A stretch of 64,000 nt of DNA from Kluyvera sp040932435 (GTDB lineage Bacteria > Pseudomonadota > Gammaproteobacteria > Enterobacterales > Enterobacteriaceae). Position numbers and translations under genes: made by a program. The notes beneath the pieces are model-generated. The model was not told the origin of the DNA and did no database searches. It saw only the letters and a program-made list of their open reading frames with translations. Where the stretch lies: positions 62,001 through 126,000 of the forward strand of contig NZ_JBFQGA010000008.1 of the NCBI RefSeq assembly GCF_040932435.1. The letters run 5' to 3'. Below, in pieces: positions 16,672-26,508 of the stretch. Within the stretch, counting starts at the first letter, position 1. The number at the start of each line of letters is the position of its first letter.

Positions 16672-17445
16672 TTATCCCGTCGCTTCCAGCAGCAATAAAT
16701 CCATTAATAGCACCAGATTAGACTCGAACGACGTCACCCCCGCGGCTTCGGCGGCAAAGTGCACGGCTTCGTCATAGAGTGCAAAATGCAGGTCGGCTAG
16801 ACCCGCTAGTGTATTCGCGGATGCTCGGGTGAAGGCGACGACCGTCATGCCGACGTTGCGGGCGATGCGCGCTTTGTCGAGTACCTGTTCGGTCTCACCG
16901 CTGCGGGATACCGCAATAAACACCTGATAACGTGCGGCATTGCTGAGAAAAATATTACGGCTATCGCCCGGACCGGAAATGAACGCGGTCTTCCCCAGCA
17001 CCTGCAGCTTTTTGGTCAGATACTCGGCGAACAGATAAGAAAAACCGGCGCCATAGAGAAAAAAACGCTCCTGTTCGCGCAGCAGGTCGGTGAATTGCTT
17101 GCGTTTCTCCTCCGTTGCCCATTGGAAGCTGCGCTGGTAATTGGCCAGGAAGTGGTTAAATAAGACTGAGTTTTCGCCACTTTCGCCACTGTACTGCACG
17201 GCAATGTGTGGGGTTTCTGCCAGCAGATTTTTGCAGTGCCAGATAAACTCACTGTAGCCGCTAAAGCCCAGCTTCTGGCAAAGTCGCATGATAGTTGCGG
17301 TAGAGACAAAGGTTGCCTGAGCCAACCGGCGAACGGTGATATTGCCCACCAGTAACGGATGCTCCGTCAGATGGGCTAATACCCGGTACTCCGCGCGGGT
17401 TAATGTTTCTCCTCGCGCAAGCAGCGGCGTCAGGCGATTGTCCAT
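16672..17445 (-). CDS. MurR/RpiR-family sugar-phosphate regulator
   Basis: This 257-residue protein has an N-terminal HTH_6 domain (ITVRRLAQATFVSTATIMRL, about residues 36-56) and a C-terminal SIS sugar-phosphate isomerase fold (FLYGAGFSYLFAEYLTKKL and AVSRSGETEQVLD). RpiR regulators usually sense a phosphosugar. The start codon overlaps the sseA stop (TAATG), so it is translationally coupled to sseA. It lies at the end of the alpha-glucoside PTS gene series and is the obvious candidate regulator of that series, binding a 6-phospho-glucoside. Confidence 0.85.
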   Translation of the reverse strand: MDNRLTPLLARGETLTRAEYRVLAHLTEHPLLVGNITVRRLAQATFVSTATIMRLCQKLGFSGYSEFIWHCKNLLAETPHIAVQYSGESGENSVLFNHFLANYQRSFQWATEEKRKQFTDLLREQERFFLYGAGFSYLFAEYLTKKLQVLGKTAFISGPGDSRNIFLSNAARYQVFIAVSRSGETEQVLDKARIARNVGMTVVAFTRASANTLAGLADLHFALYDEAVHFAAEAAGVTSFESNLVLLMDLLLLEATG

Positions 17446-18290
17446 TACGCAGTGGGCTCAATCGGCAGGTCGGCACGCGCGCCCCATTCACTCCAGGAAC
17501 CGTCATACAGGGTGACGTCAGGGGCTTCAAGGGTAGCCAGCGCCAGCGCAACTACCGCCGCCGTCACACCTGAACCACAGCTGACGATAATCGGCTGAGA
17601 CAAATCAACGTCCTGTTTTGCAAAAATCGCCGCCAGTTCATCGGTGGTTCGTAGTTCACCGTCGATGACCAGATCTCCCCAAGGCACGTTTCGCGCACCT
17701 GGGATATGACCGCGGCGCAAACCCGGACGAGGTTCATCAACGAGTGCGTTAAAACGCGGGGCAGGACGGGCATCGACGATTTGCGCCGTGCCTTCATGGC
17801 TTGCCAACAGGACTTCGGTCAGACGCTTAACGGCTTCGGGGGCGAATGTCGCATCAAACTCTCCGTCACTTGCTTGGGATTCACCCTGTTCAAGTAGCAG
17901 ATCGTCACGCTGCCAGCCGGCTAACCCACCTGCCAGAATCGACACGCGTAGCGCGCCAAAGGTGCGCAACATCCACCATGCACGCGGTGCGGAGAACAGA
18001 TTACCTTCGTCGTAGATAACCAGATGCTTATCGCGGCTCACGCCGAGCTCGCGCATGGCGACGGCAAAGGCCTCCGGGCGCGGCATCATATGCGGCAAGG
18101 GAGAGGTATGGTCAGAAAGGGCTTCAATATCAAAAAATACCGCGCCCGGCAGATGTCCGGCGCGGTATTCAGCATTCAGGTCGCGGTGTTCTTGCCCCGG
18201 TGGCGCCATACGGGCGTCGATGATTTGTACTTCCGGGTCATCAACGTGCTCAGCTAGCCAGTCGGCGGCAACAAAAAACGAAGTGGTCAT
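17445..18290 (-). CDS. sseA: 3-mercaptopyruvate sulfurtransferase
   Basis: This 281-residue protein has two rhodanese domains. The first is inactive; the second has the catalytic cysteine in IVSCGSGVTAA, the CGSG(V/A)TA loop typical of mercaptopyruvate sulfurtransferases. It transfers sulphur from 3-mercaptopyruvate to thiols or cyanide. The start at 18290 (MTTSFFVAADWLAEH) follows GGAGGG; an earlier ATG adds five residues. It is placed between the 6-phospho-alpha-glucosidase gene and the RpiR gene, all in the same direction, an unexpected setting. Confidence 0.95.
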   Translation of the reverse strand: MTTSFFVAADWLAEHVDDPEVQIIDARMAPPGQEHRDLNAEYRAGHLPGAVFFDIEALSDHTSPLPHMMPRPEAFAVAMRELGVSRDKHLVIYDEGNLFSAPRAWWMLRTFGALRVSILAGGLAGWQRDDLLLEQGESQASDGEFDATFAPEAVKRLTEVLLASHEGTAQIVDARPAPRFNALVDEPRPGLRRGHIPGARNVPWGDLVIDGELRTTDELAAIFAKQDVDLSQPIIVSCGSGVTAAVVALALATLEAPDVTLYDGSWSEWGARADLPIEPTA

Positions 18291-18320
18291 ATTACCCTCC
18301 ATCAATCAATCATAAAGGGA

Positions 18321-18348
18321 TTGTCGGTGTTTTTCGTCACACCGACAA
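18321..18348 (-). terminator. Intercistronic hairpin between glucosidase and sseA
   Basis: TTGTCGGTGT and ACACCGACAA form a perfect 10-bp stem with an 8-nt loop. On the leftward strand it is not followed by a T run, so it may be an RNA-stability or partial termination structure. It separates sugar genes from sseA. Confidence 0.5.
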
Positions 18349-18363
18349 GCGACCAACGGTTTA

Positions 18364-19728
18364 TTAGCGCATTGCTTCACCATTTTGCCAAGCGCGCTGC
18401 AAATGCGGCCAGTATTCCTGATTGGCGGCAATCATCTCATCAAGGATGGCTTTGGCATGCGCCATCGTCGGTACCGTGCGATTAAGCGTGAAAGCCTGCA
18501 ACGCTTTTTCATAGCTGCCTTCCAACGTGGCTTCAACCAATAACTGCTCTGAAGCCAATTGCTGCATCAGCAGAGTTTGGTAAAACAGCGGCACCTTGCC
18601 CATGCGCACCGGCTCCGGGCCGTTAGCAGTGATATAAGCAGGAACCTCGACCATCGCATCATCCGGTAGGTTGGCGATGGCGCCTTGATTTTCCACTATC
18701 ACCAGATGGCGCTGGCGTAAATCAAAGGCCAGTGAGCAGGCGACGTCGACAATAAAGGCTCCGTGAACGCCGACGTGAAACGCATCGGGCAGAATACCGG
18801 TGTTCTGGTATTCAACTGCCGCCGCAAAGAGTTTTTTCTCGCGTCCGTCCATGACTTCATTGGCGCGGGTATAGTTCGGATTTTGATGCTCAACTATCTG
18901 GTTTGGCATCAGGTAGTACTGCAAATAGGGATTAGGCAGATATTCCGGGAAGCAGTCCATCATCGGCTGAATATTACGCCAGGTTTTCACCCATGAAGGA
19001 TCGGCGTGCTGTGGGTCGGTTTGCGCAGCATCTTCGGTCAGCAGCCCAAACTTCGCCACGTGGCGACGCAGCTCAGGCATTTTGTCTTCGCCGTCAACGC
19101 GCACTTGGGTAAACCAGCCAAAGTGATTGAGGCCAAAGTAGTCAACGTCCAGCTTGTGCCTATCCACACCGAGGATGGCACCCATATTGCGCATCGCCGC
19201 CACCGGCATATCGCAGATATTCAGCACTCGTGCGTTTGGGCGCAGACGGCGGATCCCTTCGGCGACGATAGCTGCCGGATTTGAGTAGTTGACGATCCAC
19301 GCTTTCGGATCGGCATAACGTTCGACAAAATCGATAAGTTCAGCCATAGGTAAAATGGTGCGCAGGCCATAGGCCAGACCGCCGGGGCCGCAGGTTTCCT
19401 GGCCGACAACACCGTGGCGCAGCGGGATCTTTTCATCCTGCTCGCGCATTTTGTACTGGCCGACGCGCATTTGGGCAAATACGAAGTGTGCGCCGCTAAA
19501 CGCGGTCTCCGGGCAGGTGGTGACGGTAAATTTGATGCTCTGGCTATGGTCGCGAATCACCTTTTCCACCACTGGCGCAATGGTATTTTGCCGCGCTTCA
19601 TCAATGTCATAGAGGCGAATTTCCGCCAGCGGGAAGTCGGCAAGGCGCACCATCAGGCTCTTGACGATACCCGGCGTATAGGTGCTTCCGCCGCCAGCGA
19701 TAGCCAGAATGAATGGGGATTTCAACAT
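18364..19728 (-). CDS. 6-phospho-alpha-glucosidase (GH4)
   Basis: This 454-residue NAD+- and Mn2+-dependent glycosidase hydrolyses 6-phosphorylated alpha-glucosides such as maltose-6-phosphate and sucrose-isomer phosphates. The NAD-binding loop is AGGGSTYTPG (residues 11-20). CDMP at residues 172-175 is the metal-site motif of the alpha-specific branch; beta-specific CelF-type enzymes have CNVP there. The NHFGWF segment is also present. It is close to Klebsiella AglB, Fusobacterium MalH and E. coli GlvA. It follows the PTS gene by 14 bp. Confidence 0.92.
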   Translation of the reverse strand: MLKSPFILAIAGGGSTYTPGIVKSLMVRLADFPLAEIRLYDIDEARQNTIAPVVEKVIRDHSQSIKFTVTTCPETAFSGAHFVFAQMRVGQYKMREQDEKIPLRHGVVGQETCGPGGLAYGLRTILPMAELIDFVERYADPKAWIVNYSNPAAIVAEGIRRLRPNARVLNICDMPVAAMRNMGAILGVDRHKLDVDYFGLNHFGWFTQVRVDGEDKMPELRRHVAKFGLLTEDAAQTDPQHADPSWVKTWRNIQPMMDCFPEYLPNPYLQYYLMPNQIVEHQNPNYTRANEVMDGREKKLFAAAVEYQNTGILPDAFHVGVHGAFIVDVACSLAFDLRQRHLVIVENQGAIANLPDDAMVEVPAYITANGPEPVRMGKVPLFYQTLLMQQLASEQLLVEATLEGSYEKALQAFTLNRTVPTMAHAKAILDEMIAANQEYWPHLQRAWQNGEAMR

Positions 19729-19742
19729 GTTATCATCTCCTT

Positions 19743-21287
19743 TTAGAGAACCGCTTCCACGGCTTCTCGCATTTTTTTGACATGCAGCCCGTAGACCACC
19801 TGAACGTTATTACCCTGCTTGATGATGCCTTTGGCACCGGTCGCTTTAAGCTGTGGTTCGTTAATCTGCGCCACGTCCTTCACGGTGACGCGCAGACGGG
19901 TGTAGCAGTTGTCCACCACCTCAATGTTGCTGCGTCCGCCCAGCCCTTCAATAATGCTGGCTCCCAGCCCATCGTTATTGCCCTTTGCTTGATACTCCTG
20001 CTTGCTAAAGAGCTTGGTCTGCTGATCATCGTCTTCACGCCCCGGCGTTTTCATGTCAAAGCGCAGGATCAAGAAGCGGAAGATAACGAAGTACAGCGCG
20101 AACATGATGAGTCCGACCACGATGTACATCGGCCAGTTGGATTTGGCGGTGCCCAACGGCAGGTTGTAGAGAATGAAGTCGATGATGCCGTTCGCGCCGA
20201 TGGCGTGGACGTCGAATATAGAAAACAGCATCATGCCGATGCCGGTCAGCACCGCGTGCACGACAAATAGCAGTGGAGCGACAAACAGGAATGAGAACTC
20301 GATAGGTTCGGTGACGCCAACCAGCATGGACGTCAGCGCCGCTGGAATCAAAATGGCTTTCGCTGCGGCTTTACGCTCCGGTTTCGCCGTCATGTACATG
20401 GCCAGTGCGGCAGCCGGAAGGCCGAACATTTTGCTGATACCGCGCGCGTCCCATACCACGGTGCTGCTTAGCTGCGTGACATTGTGGCAGGCCATTTCGG
20501 CGAAATAGATATTGCGGGCGCCTTGATACAGCGTGCCGCACACTTCCTGCGAACCGCCAAGTTCGGTGTATAAGAACGGGGTATAGACCAAATGATGCAG
20601 CCCAGTTGGCACGAGAATGCGTTCCAGAAAACCGTAAATGGCGACGCCAAACGAGCCTGAGTCTTTAATCACTAGCGCCAATGTACTGATACCGCGCTGT
20701 GCCCACGGCCACAGTTCACTCATCACCACGCCGAGCGTAATGGCTACCGGCAGAATGATAATGGTGACAAAACAGTGACCGGAGTAAATCGCCATTGCCC
20801 CCGAAAACTGCACCCCGGAATAGCGGTTGTACAGATAGCCGGTGAGCGCGCCGGTTAAGATCCCCGCGAAAACGCCCATCTCCAGCACCTGTACCCCCAG
20901 CACCATACTTTGCCCTGCGGTGCGCATTTGGTCGGCTGGAGCCAGTTCGCCCTGCAACTGGAGAGTGACGTTCATGGCGTTGATAAACACGATAAAGGTC
21001 ACCAGCCCCAGAAGTGCGGCATAGCCTTTGTCGCGCGCGGCAAGGCCGATGGGAATACCGACGGCGAAAATCATCGCGAGGTTGACCAGCAGCGATACCG
21101 CCGATTTAGCAATTAGCTGGCCCAGGTTTTGTACTGCGGGATAGCCCAATATATGAATGTATTCGGCTAGGCTGCCGTTACCCAGCACGTTACCGAAAGC
21201 GATAAACAAACCCACGATGGGCAGAATCAGCACCGGGCCATAGAGGGATTTACCAAAATTTTGTAGGGCGTTGACGGCTCTTTTCAT
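19743..21287 (-). CDS. Alpha-glucoside PTS permease EIICB
   Basis: This 514-residue fusion has an N-terminal EIIC membrane domain of the glucose superfamily (about 10 hydrophobic segments, GITEPIEF-like GVTEPIEFSFLF) and a C-terminal EIIB domain. The phospho-acceptor cysteine is in VVDNCYTRLRVTV near residue 460. No EIIA is fused or adjacent, so it should use EIIA-Glc (Crr). It resembles AglA/GlvCB/MalB proteins for maltose or sucrose isomers. The start at 21287 (MKRAVNALQNFG) has GGAG spacing. Confidence 0.92.
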   Translation of the reverse strand: MKRAVNALQNFGKSLYGPVLILPIVGLFIAFGNVLGNGSLAEYIHILGYPAVQNLGQLIAKSAVSLLVNLAMIFAVGIPIGLAARDKGYAALLGLVTFIVFINAMNVTLQLQGELAPADQMRTAGQSMVLGVQVLEMGVFAGILTGALTGYLYNRYSGVQFSGAMAIYSGHCFVTIIILPVAITLGVVMSELWPWAQRGISTLALVIKDSGSFGVAIYGFLERILVPTGLHHLVYTPFLYTELGGSQEVCGTLYQGARNIYFAEMACHNVTQLSSTVVWDARGISKMFGLPAAALAMYMTAKPERKAAAKAILIPAALTSMLVGVTEPIEFSFLFVAPLLFVVHAVLTGIGMMLFSIFDVHAIGANGIIDFILYNLPLGTAKSNWPMYIVVGLIMFALYFVIFRFLILRFDMKTPGREDDDQQTKLFSKQEYQAKGNNDGLGASIIEGLGGRSNIEVVDNCYTRLRVTVKDVAQINEPQLKATGAKGIIKQGNNVQVVYGLHVKKMREAVEAVL

Positions 21288-21394
21288 TCTGATCTCCAAT
21301 TTTTGAACCGCGTAGATAAGGTAAAACGACCCGCAGAAGGTAACAGCAGTATGGTGAAGTAATCTAGCTATCTTGTTGTTTTAAAAACAAAGTA

Positions 21395-21422
21395 CGCATA
21401 ACGTTACATGTGACGTTGCGCG
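21395..21422. promoter_or_regulatory. Candidate RpiR operator palindrome
   Basis: A 28-bp imperfect palindrome is centred on ACATGT, with inner CGTTACATGTGACG and 22 of 28 symmetric positions. A second half-like copy, CGTAACATGTAG, starts at 21433, three helical turns away. It lies in the divergent region between the PTS operon and yfhM, where a local regulator would act. Confidence 0.5.
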
Positions 21423-21423
21423 T

Positions 21424-21439
21424 TGTGATCGCCGTAACA
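21424..21439. promoter_or_regulatory. Candidate CRP site for the alpha-glucoside operon
   Basis: TGTGATCGCCGTAACA matches TGTGA-N6-TCACA with one mismatch. It lies about 140 bp upstream of the PTS gene on the leftward strand, next to the candidate RpiR operator. Catabolite activation of a PTS sugar operon is expected. Confidence 0.4.
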
Positions 21440-21560
21440 TGTAGAGTGGGGCTGAGGATAAAAGCTTTTTTGAGAGTCCGTACGCTACTGGCGATTTGCA
21501 ATCTTGGGCATAATACTGTGTTGACGACACAATCAGACTTCACCAGTCAGAGGTTACAGG

Positions 21561-24500
21561 ATGAAACCCTTTCGTTTGGCCACGCTAGCCCTCGCGCTGA
21601 CAATGACGTTTACGTTGGCGGGATGCGACAATAGCAGTGACGATAAGCCCGCTGTATCTGCAACATCGACCCAAAAAGACGGCTCCACGCCGCAGCGCGA
21701 TGCCGCCGAGTTAGAAAAGCTCGCCCAGCAAAGTCTCGGTAAAACACTCTCATTGCTCGATGCTTCTGAAGTCCAGTTGGACGGTGCCGCGACGCTGGTG
21801 CTGACTTTCTCTATTCCGCTTAATCCCGAACAGGATTTCAGCAAAAGTGTGCATGTGGTGGATAAAAAGAGCGGCAAGGTTGATGGTGCCTGGGAGTTGT
21901 CGCCAAATCTGAAAGAGCTGCGTCTGCGTCATCTTGAACCAAAGCGTGACCTTATTGTGACGGTCGATCCGCAGCTTGCTGCGCTGAATAAAGCCACCTT
22001 TGGCACCAGCGTTGAAAAAACGCTGACCACTCGCGATATTGCGCCGAGCGTAGGTTTTGCTAGTCGGGGCTCGCTGCTGCCGGGCAAAGTGATCGAAGGG
22101 CTCCCGGTGATGGCACTGAACGTGCCGCATGTCGACGTGAACTTTTTCCGCGTCAAACCTGAAGCACTGGCGGCGTTGGTCAGCCAGTGGGAATACCGCA
22201 GTTCGCTGAGCAACTGGGAATCTGATGAATTGCTAAAAATGGCGGACCTGGTTTATACCGGACGCTTCGATCTCAACCCAGCCCGCAATACCCGAGAAAA
22301 ACTGCTGCTGCCGCTTAAGGATATTGCGCCTTTGCAACAGTCTGGCGTTTATATTGCGGTGATGAACCCGGCGGGGCAGTACAGCTATAGCAATGCGGCT
22401 ACGCTGTTTACCCTCAGCGATGTTGGCGTCTCGCTTCATCGTTATCACGACCAGATGGATGTGTTCACCCAGAGCCTAGAAAACGGCGCGGCCCAGTCGG
22501 CGGTTGAGCTAACCCTATTGAACGATAAAGGACAAACCCTGGTGCAGGCGACCACCGATGCGAAGGGTCATGCCAGCCTGAAAACCGACAAAGAAGCGGC
22601 GCTGTTGTTAGCGCGTAAAGAGGGGCAAACTACGCTTCTCGATCTGAAACAGCCGGCGTTGGATTTGGCGGAATTCGATATCGCAGGCGCGCCGGGTTAC
22701 CGCAAACAGTTCTTTATGTTTGGCCCGCGCGATCTCTATCGTCCCGGCGAAACGGTTATCCTAAACGGCCTGCTGCGCGACGGCGATGGTAAACCGCTGC
22801 CAGACCAGCCGGTTAAACTTGAGATTGTGAAACCGGATGGCACGGTCATCCGAAGCGTGGTCAGCCAGGCCGTAAACGGTCTGTATCAACTGACCTGGGC
22901 GCTGGATAGCGGTGCCGAGACAGGCATGTGGCACGTTCGCGCCAACACCGGCGATAACCAGTCCCAGGAATGGGATTTCCATGTTGAAGATTTTATGCCA
23001 GAGCGCATGGCGCTGAATCTGACGCCGCAGACGACGCCGCTGGCGCCGGCTGATGACGTGAAATTTGGCGTTACCGGCTACTATCTCTACGGCGCACCGG
23101 CTAACGGAAACAGTCTGCAGGGCAAGCTGTTCTTACGCCCGTTGCGCGACGCCGTCGCCTCGCTGCCGGGCTTCCAGTTTGGTGATATCGCCGAGGAAAA
23201 TACCGCCCGCAGTCTCGATGAAATGAACCTGACGCTCGATGATAAAGGACGTGGAGAGGTGACGACTGCCAGCCAATGGCAGGAAACACATTCGCCGTTA
23301 CAGGTCATTCTTCAGGCCAGCCTGCTCGAATCAGGCGGTCGTCCGGTTACCCGCCGCGCCACCCAGGCTATTTGGCCTGCTGCTGAGCTGCCGGGGATCC
23401 GTCCGCAGTTCGCCAGCAAGGCGGTGTACGACTATCGCACCGACACCACCGTTAACCAGCCGATCGTTGAGGAAAATTCTCAGGCTGCGTTCGACATTGT
23501 TTACAGCAACGTTCTGGGTGACAAAAAAGCGGTTTCCGGCCTACAGGTCCGATTGATTCGCGAACGTCGCGACTACTACTGGAACTGGTCGGAAAGCGAT
23601 GGCTGGCAGTCCCGATTTGATCAAAAAGATCTGGTGGAAGGCGAAGAGTCGCTGGATCTCAAGGTGGATGAAACCGGCAAAGTGAGCTTCCCGGTGGAAT
23701 GGGGCGCGTACCGTCTGGAGGTCAAAGCGCCGAACGATGCGGTCAGCAGCGTACGTTTCTGGGCCGGTTACAGTTGGCAGGATAATAGCGATGGTAGCGG
23801 TGCCGCACGGCCGGACCGCGTCACCCTGAAGCTGGATAAACCGAACTATCAGCCTGGCGACACCATTAAGTTGCACGTTGCCGCACCGGCGGCGGGCAAA
23901 GGCTATGCGATGGTTGAGTCAAGTGACGGGCCGCTGTGGTGGCAGGAAATTGATGTTCCGGCGCAGGGGCTGGATCTCTCTATCCCGGTGGATAAAAGCT
24001 GGAATCGACACGATCTCTACCTGAGTACGCTGGTGGTTCGCCCGGGCGATAAATCGCGCTCGGCTACACCAAAACGGGCGGTGGGGGTGCTCCATCTGCC
24101 GCTGGGCGATGAACAGCGCCGACTGAACGTCGCGCTGGATGCGCCGCAAAAAATGCGTCCGAATCAGCCCCTGACCGTCAAAGTGAAGGTCAATCGCAAA
24201 GAAGGGGCGGCACCAAAACAGGTTAACGTTCTGCTGTCGGCGGTGGATAGCGGGGTGCTCAATATCACCGATTATACGACGCCAGATCCATGGGAAGCCT
24301 TCTTCGGCCAGAAACGCTACGGTGCCGATATTTACGATATTTATGGCCAAGTGATTGAAGGGCAGGGACGTCTTGCCAGCCTACGTTTTGGCGGTGATGG
24401 CGATGAGCTTAATCGCGGCGGCAAGCCGCCGGTCAATCACGTCACCATTATCGCCCAGCAGGCACAGCCGGTGCAGTTGGATGATAACGGCGAAGGGACA

Positions 24501-26507
24501 ATCACAATGCCTATCGGCGATTTCAACGGTGAACTGCGGGTAATGGCGCAGGCGTGGACGACGGAAGATTTCGGCAGCAGTGAAGACAAAGTGGTGGTCG
24601 CCGCGCCGGTGGTGGCGGAACTGAACATGCCACGCTTTATGGCCGGTGGCGACAGCGCCCGTCTGACGCTGGATGTTACAAACCTCACCGATCAGCCGCA
24701 AACCCTGAACGTGCAGATTGCATCCAGCGGCCTGCTGCAGCTGAAAAGCGCGCAGCCGGAACCACTAAAACTGGAACCCGGCATGCGCAGCACGCTATTT
24801 GTGCCGGTGAGCGCGGGTGAAGGCTTTGGCGATGGCGAGATTAACGTCACCGTTTCCGGCGTGAACCTGCCGGGTGAAACGCTGGCTGATTTGCACAAGC
24901 AGTGGAAAATTGGCGTGCGTCCTGCGTTCCCTGCGCAAACGGTGAATAACGGCGCGGTGCTGAAACCGGGTGAGAGCTGGAGCGTTCCGCCAAATCAGAA
25001 TGCCGCCTTCTCGCCGGCGACGCTGCAGGGGCAACTGCTTCTGAGCGGCAAGCCACCGCTGAATTTGGCGCGCTATATCCGCGAGCTGAAGGCCTATCCC
25101 TACGGCTGTCTGGAACAGACCGCCAGTGGACTCTTCCCACAGCTTTATACCAATGCCGCACAGCTTAAAACGCTGGGCATTGCCGGTGATACCGATGACA
25201 AACGCCGGGCAGCGATTGATGTCGGCATTTCGCGTTTGCTGCAAATGCAGAAAGATAACGGCGGTTTTGGCCTATGGGATAAAGACGGCCCGGAAGAATA
25301 CTGGTTGACCGCCTACGTCATGGACTTCCTGGTACGGGCGAGCGAGCAGGGCTACAGCGTTCCGGCTGCGGCGATCAATAACGGCAACAACCGGATGCTG
25401 CGCTATTTGCAGGAGCCGGGGCTGATGAGTGTGCGCTACACCGATGACACCGCGGCCAGCCGTTTTGCGATTCAGTCATACGCAGGCCTTGTATTAGCAC
25501 GTCAGCAAAAGGCGCCGCTTGGCGCGCTGCGCGAGCTGTGGGAACGTCGCGAGCAGGCGCGTTCTGGCCTGCCACTGATGCAATTGGGGATTGCCTTTAA
25601 AGCGATGGGGGATGCGCCGCGCAGTCAGCAGGCGATACAGCTGGCGCTGGCCGCCAAACGCATCGATTCGTCACGCTGGCTGGCAGACTACGGTAGTAAC
25701 CTGCGTGATAATGCGCTGATGCTCTCCCTGCTGGAGGAAAACTCACTGCTGCCGGATGCGCAAAACACGCTGCTGCAAACGCTGTCTGAAGAGGCGTTTG
25801 GCGAACGCTGGCTGTCAACGCAGGAAAATAATGCACTGTTCCTCGCGGCTAAAGGGTTGGCGAGCCTGCCGGGCAATTGGCAGGCGCAGACGACGCTTGA
25901 AGGCCAGCCGTTGCAGGGCGACAAAGCGCTGACGCGCAATCTTGACGGTGAGCAACTTTCAACGCTGCAGGTGACCAATACCGGTGAACAGTCGCTATGG
26001 CTGCGTCTCGACAGCACCGGTTATCCGAACAGTGCGCCGGCGGCAACAAGCCAAGTCCTGCAGATTGAACGTCAGTTCTTTGGCACCGATGGGCAAAGCA
26101 AATCACTGGCTTTCCTGCATAGCGGCGATCTGGTGCTGGTGAAGTTGGATGTAAAAGCCAGTCAGAATGTGCCGGACGCGCTGGTGGTCGATATGCTGCC
26201 AGCCGGTCTGGAGCTGGAGAATCAAAACCTCGCTAATAGCAGCGCCAATTTGCAGGAAAACGGCACTGCGGTACAGGAATGGCTTAACCAAATGCAGCAG
26301 GCAGATATTCAGCATATGGAATTCCGCGATGACCGTTTCGTCGCTGCGGTGGCGGTGAATGCCAACCAGCCGGTGACGCTGGTATATCTGGCGCGCGCGG
26401 TAACGCCAGGCACTTATCATGTGCCGCCGTCGCAGGTTGAGTCGATGTATGTCCCTAGCTGGCGTGCAACGGGTGCGGCTGATGATATGTTGATCGTCGT
26501 ACCATAG
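21561..26507 (+). CDS. yfhM: Periplasmic alpha-2-macroglobulin lipoprotein
   Basis: This 1648-residue lipoprotein begins with a signal and lipobox LAGC (Cys about residue 22), followed by DNSSDDK. It is a bacterial alpha-2-macroglobulin that traps proteases covalently through a thioester. The thioester motif GCLEQ is present (YPYGCLEQTASGLF, near residue 1185). It is co-transcribed with pbpC (1-bp gap), consistent with a role in protecting or repairing a breached envelope. The length matches the E. coli protein. Confidence 0.95.
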   Translation: MKPFRLATLALALTMTFTLAGCDNSSDDKPAVSATSTQKDGSTPQRDAAELEKLAQQSLGKTLSLLDASEVQLDGAATLVLTFSIPLNPEQDFSKSVHVVDKKSGKVDGAWELSPNLKELRLRHLEPKRDLIVTVDPQLAALNKATFGTSVEKTLTTRDIAPSVGFASRGSLLPGKVIEGLPVMALNVPHVDVNFFRVKPEALAALVSQWEYRSSLSNWESDELLKMADLVYTGRFDLNPARNTREKLLLPLKDIAPLQQSGVYIAVMNPAGQYSYSNAATLFTLSDVGVSLHRYHDQMDVFTQSLENGAAQSAVELTLLNDKGQTLVQATTDAKGHASLKTDKEAALLLARKEGQTTLLDLKQPALDLAEFDIAGAPGYRKQFFMFGPRDLYRPGETVILNGLLRDGDGKPLPDQPVKLEIVKPDGTVIRSVVSQAVNGLYQLTWALDSGAETGMWHVRANTGDNQSQEWDFHVEDFMPERMALNLTPQTTPLAPADDVKFGVTGYYLYGAPANGNSLQGKLFLRPLRDAVASLPGFQFGDIAEENTARSLDEMNLTLDDKGRGEVTTASQWQETHSPLQVILQASLLESGGRPVTRRATQAIWPAAELPGIRPQFASKAVYDYRTDTTVNQPIVEENSQAAFDIVYSNVLGDKKAVSGLQVRLIRERRDYYWNWSESDGWQSRFDQKDLVEGEESLDLKVDETGKVSFPVEWGAYRLEVKAPNDAVSSVRFWAGYSWQDNSDGSGAARPDRVTLKLDKPNYQPGDTIKLHVAAPAAGKGYAMVESSDGPLWWQEIDVPAQGLDLSIPVDKSWNRHDLYLSTLVVRPGDKSRSATPKRAVGVLHLPLGDEQRRLNVALDAPQKMRPNQPLTVKVKVNRKEGAAPKQVNVLLSAVDSGVLNITDYTTPDPWEAFFGQKRYGADIYDIYGQVIEGQGRLASLRFGGDGDELNRGGKPPVNHVTIIAQQAQPVQLDDNGEGTITMPIGDFNGELRVMAQAWTTEDFGSSEDKVVVAAPVVAELNMPRFMAGGDSARLTLDVTNLTDQPQTLNVQIASSGLLQLKSAQPEPLKLEPGMRSTLFVPVSAGEGFGDGEINVTVSGVNLPGETLADLHKQWKIGVRPAFPAQTVNNGAVLKPGESWSVPPNQNAAFSPATLQGQLLLSGKPPLNLARYIRELKAYPYGCLEQTASGLFPQLYTNAAQLKTLGIAGDTDDKRRAAIDVGISRLLQMQKDNGGFGLWDKDGPEEYWLTAYVMDFLVRASEQGYSVPAAAINNGNNRMLRYLQEPGLMSVRYTDDTAASRFAIQSYAGLVLARQQKAPLGALRELWERREQARSGLPLMQLGIAFKAMGDAPRSQQAIQLALAAKRIDSSRWLADYGSNLRDNALMLSLLEENSLLPDAQNTLLQTLSEEAFGERWLSTQENNALFLAAKGLASLPGNWQAQTTLEGQPLQGDKALTRNLDGEQLSTLQVTNTGEQSLWLRLDSTGYPNSAPAATSQVLQIERQFFGTDGQSKSLAFLHSGDLVLVKLDVKASQNVPDALVVDMLPAGLELENQNLANSSANLQENGTAVQEWLNQMQQADIQHMEFRDDRFVAAVAVNANQPVTLVYLARAVTPGTYHVPPSQVESMYVPSWRATGAADDMLIVVP

Positions 26508-26508
26508 G

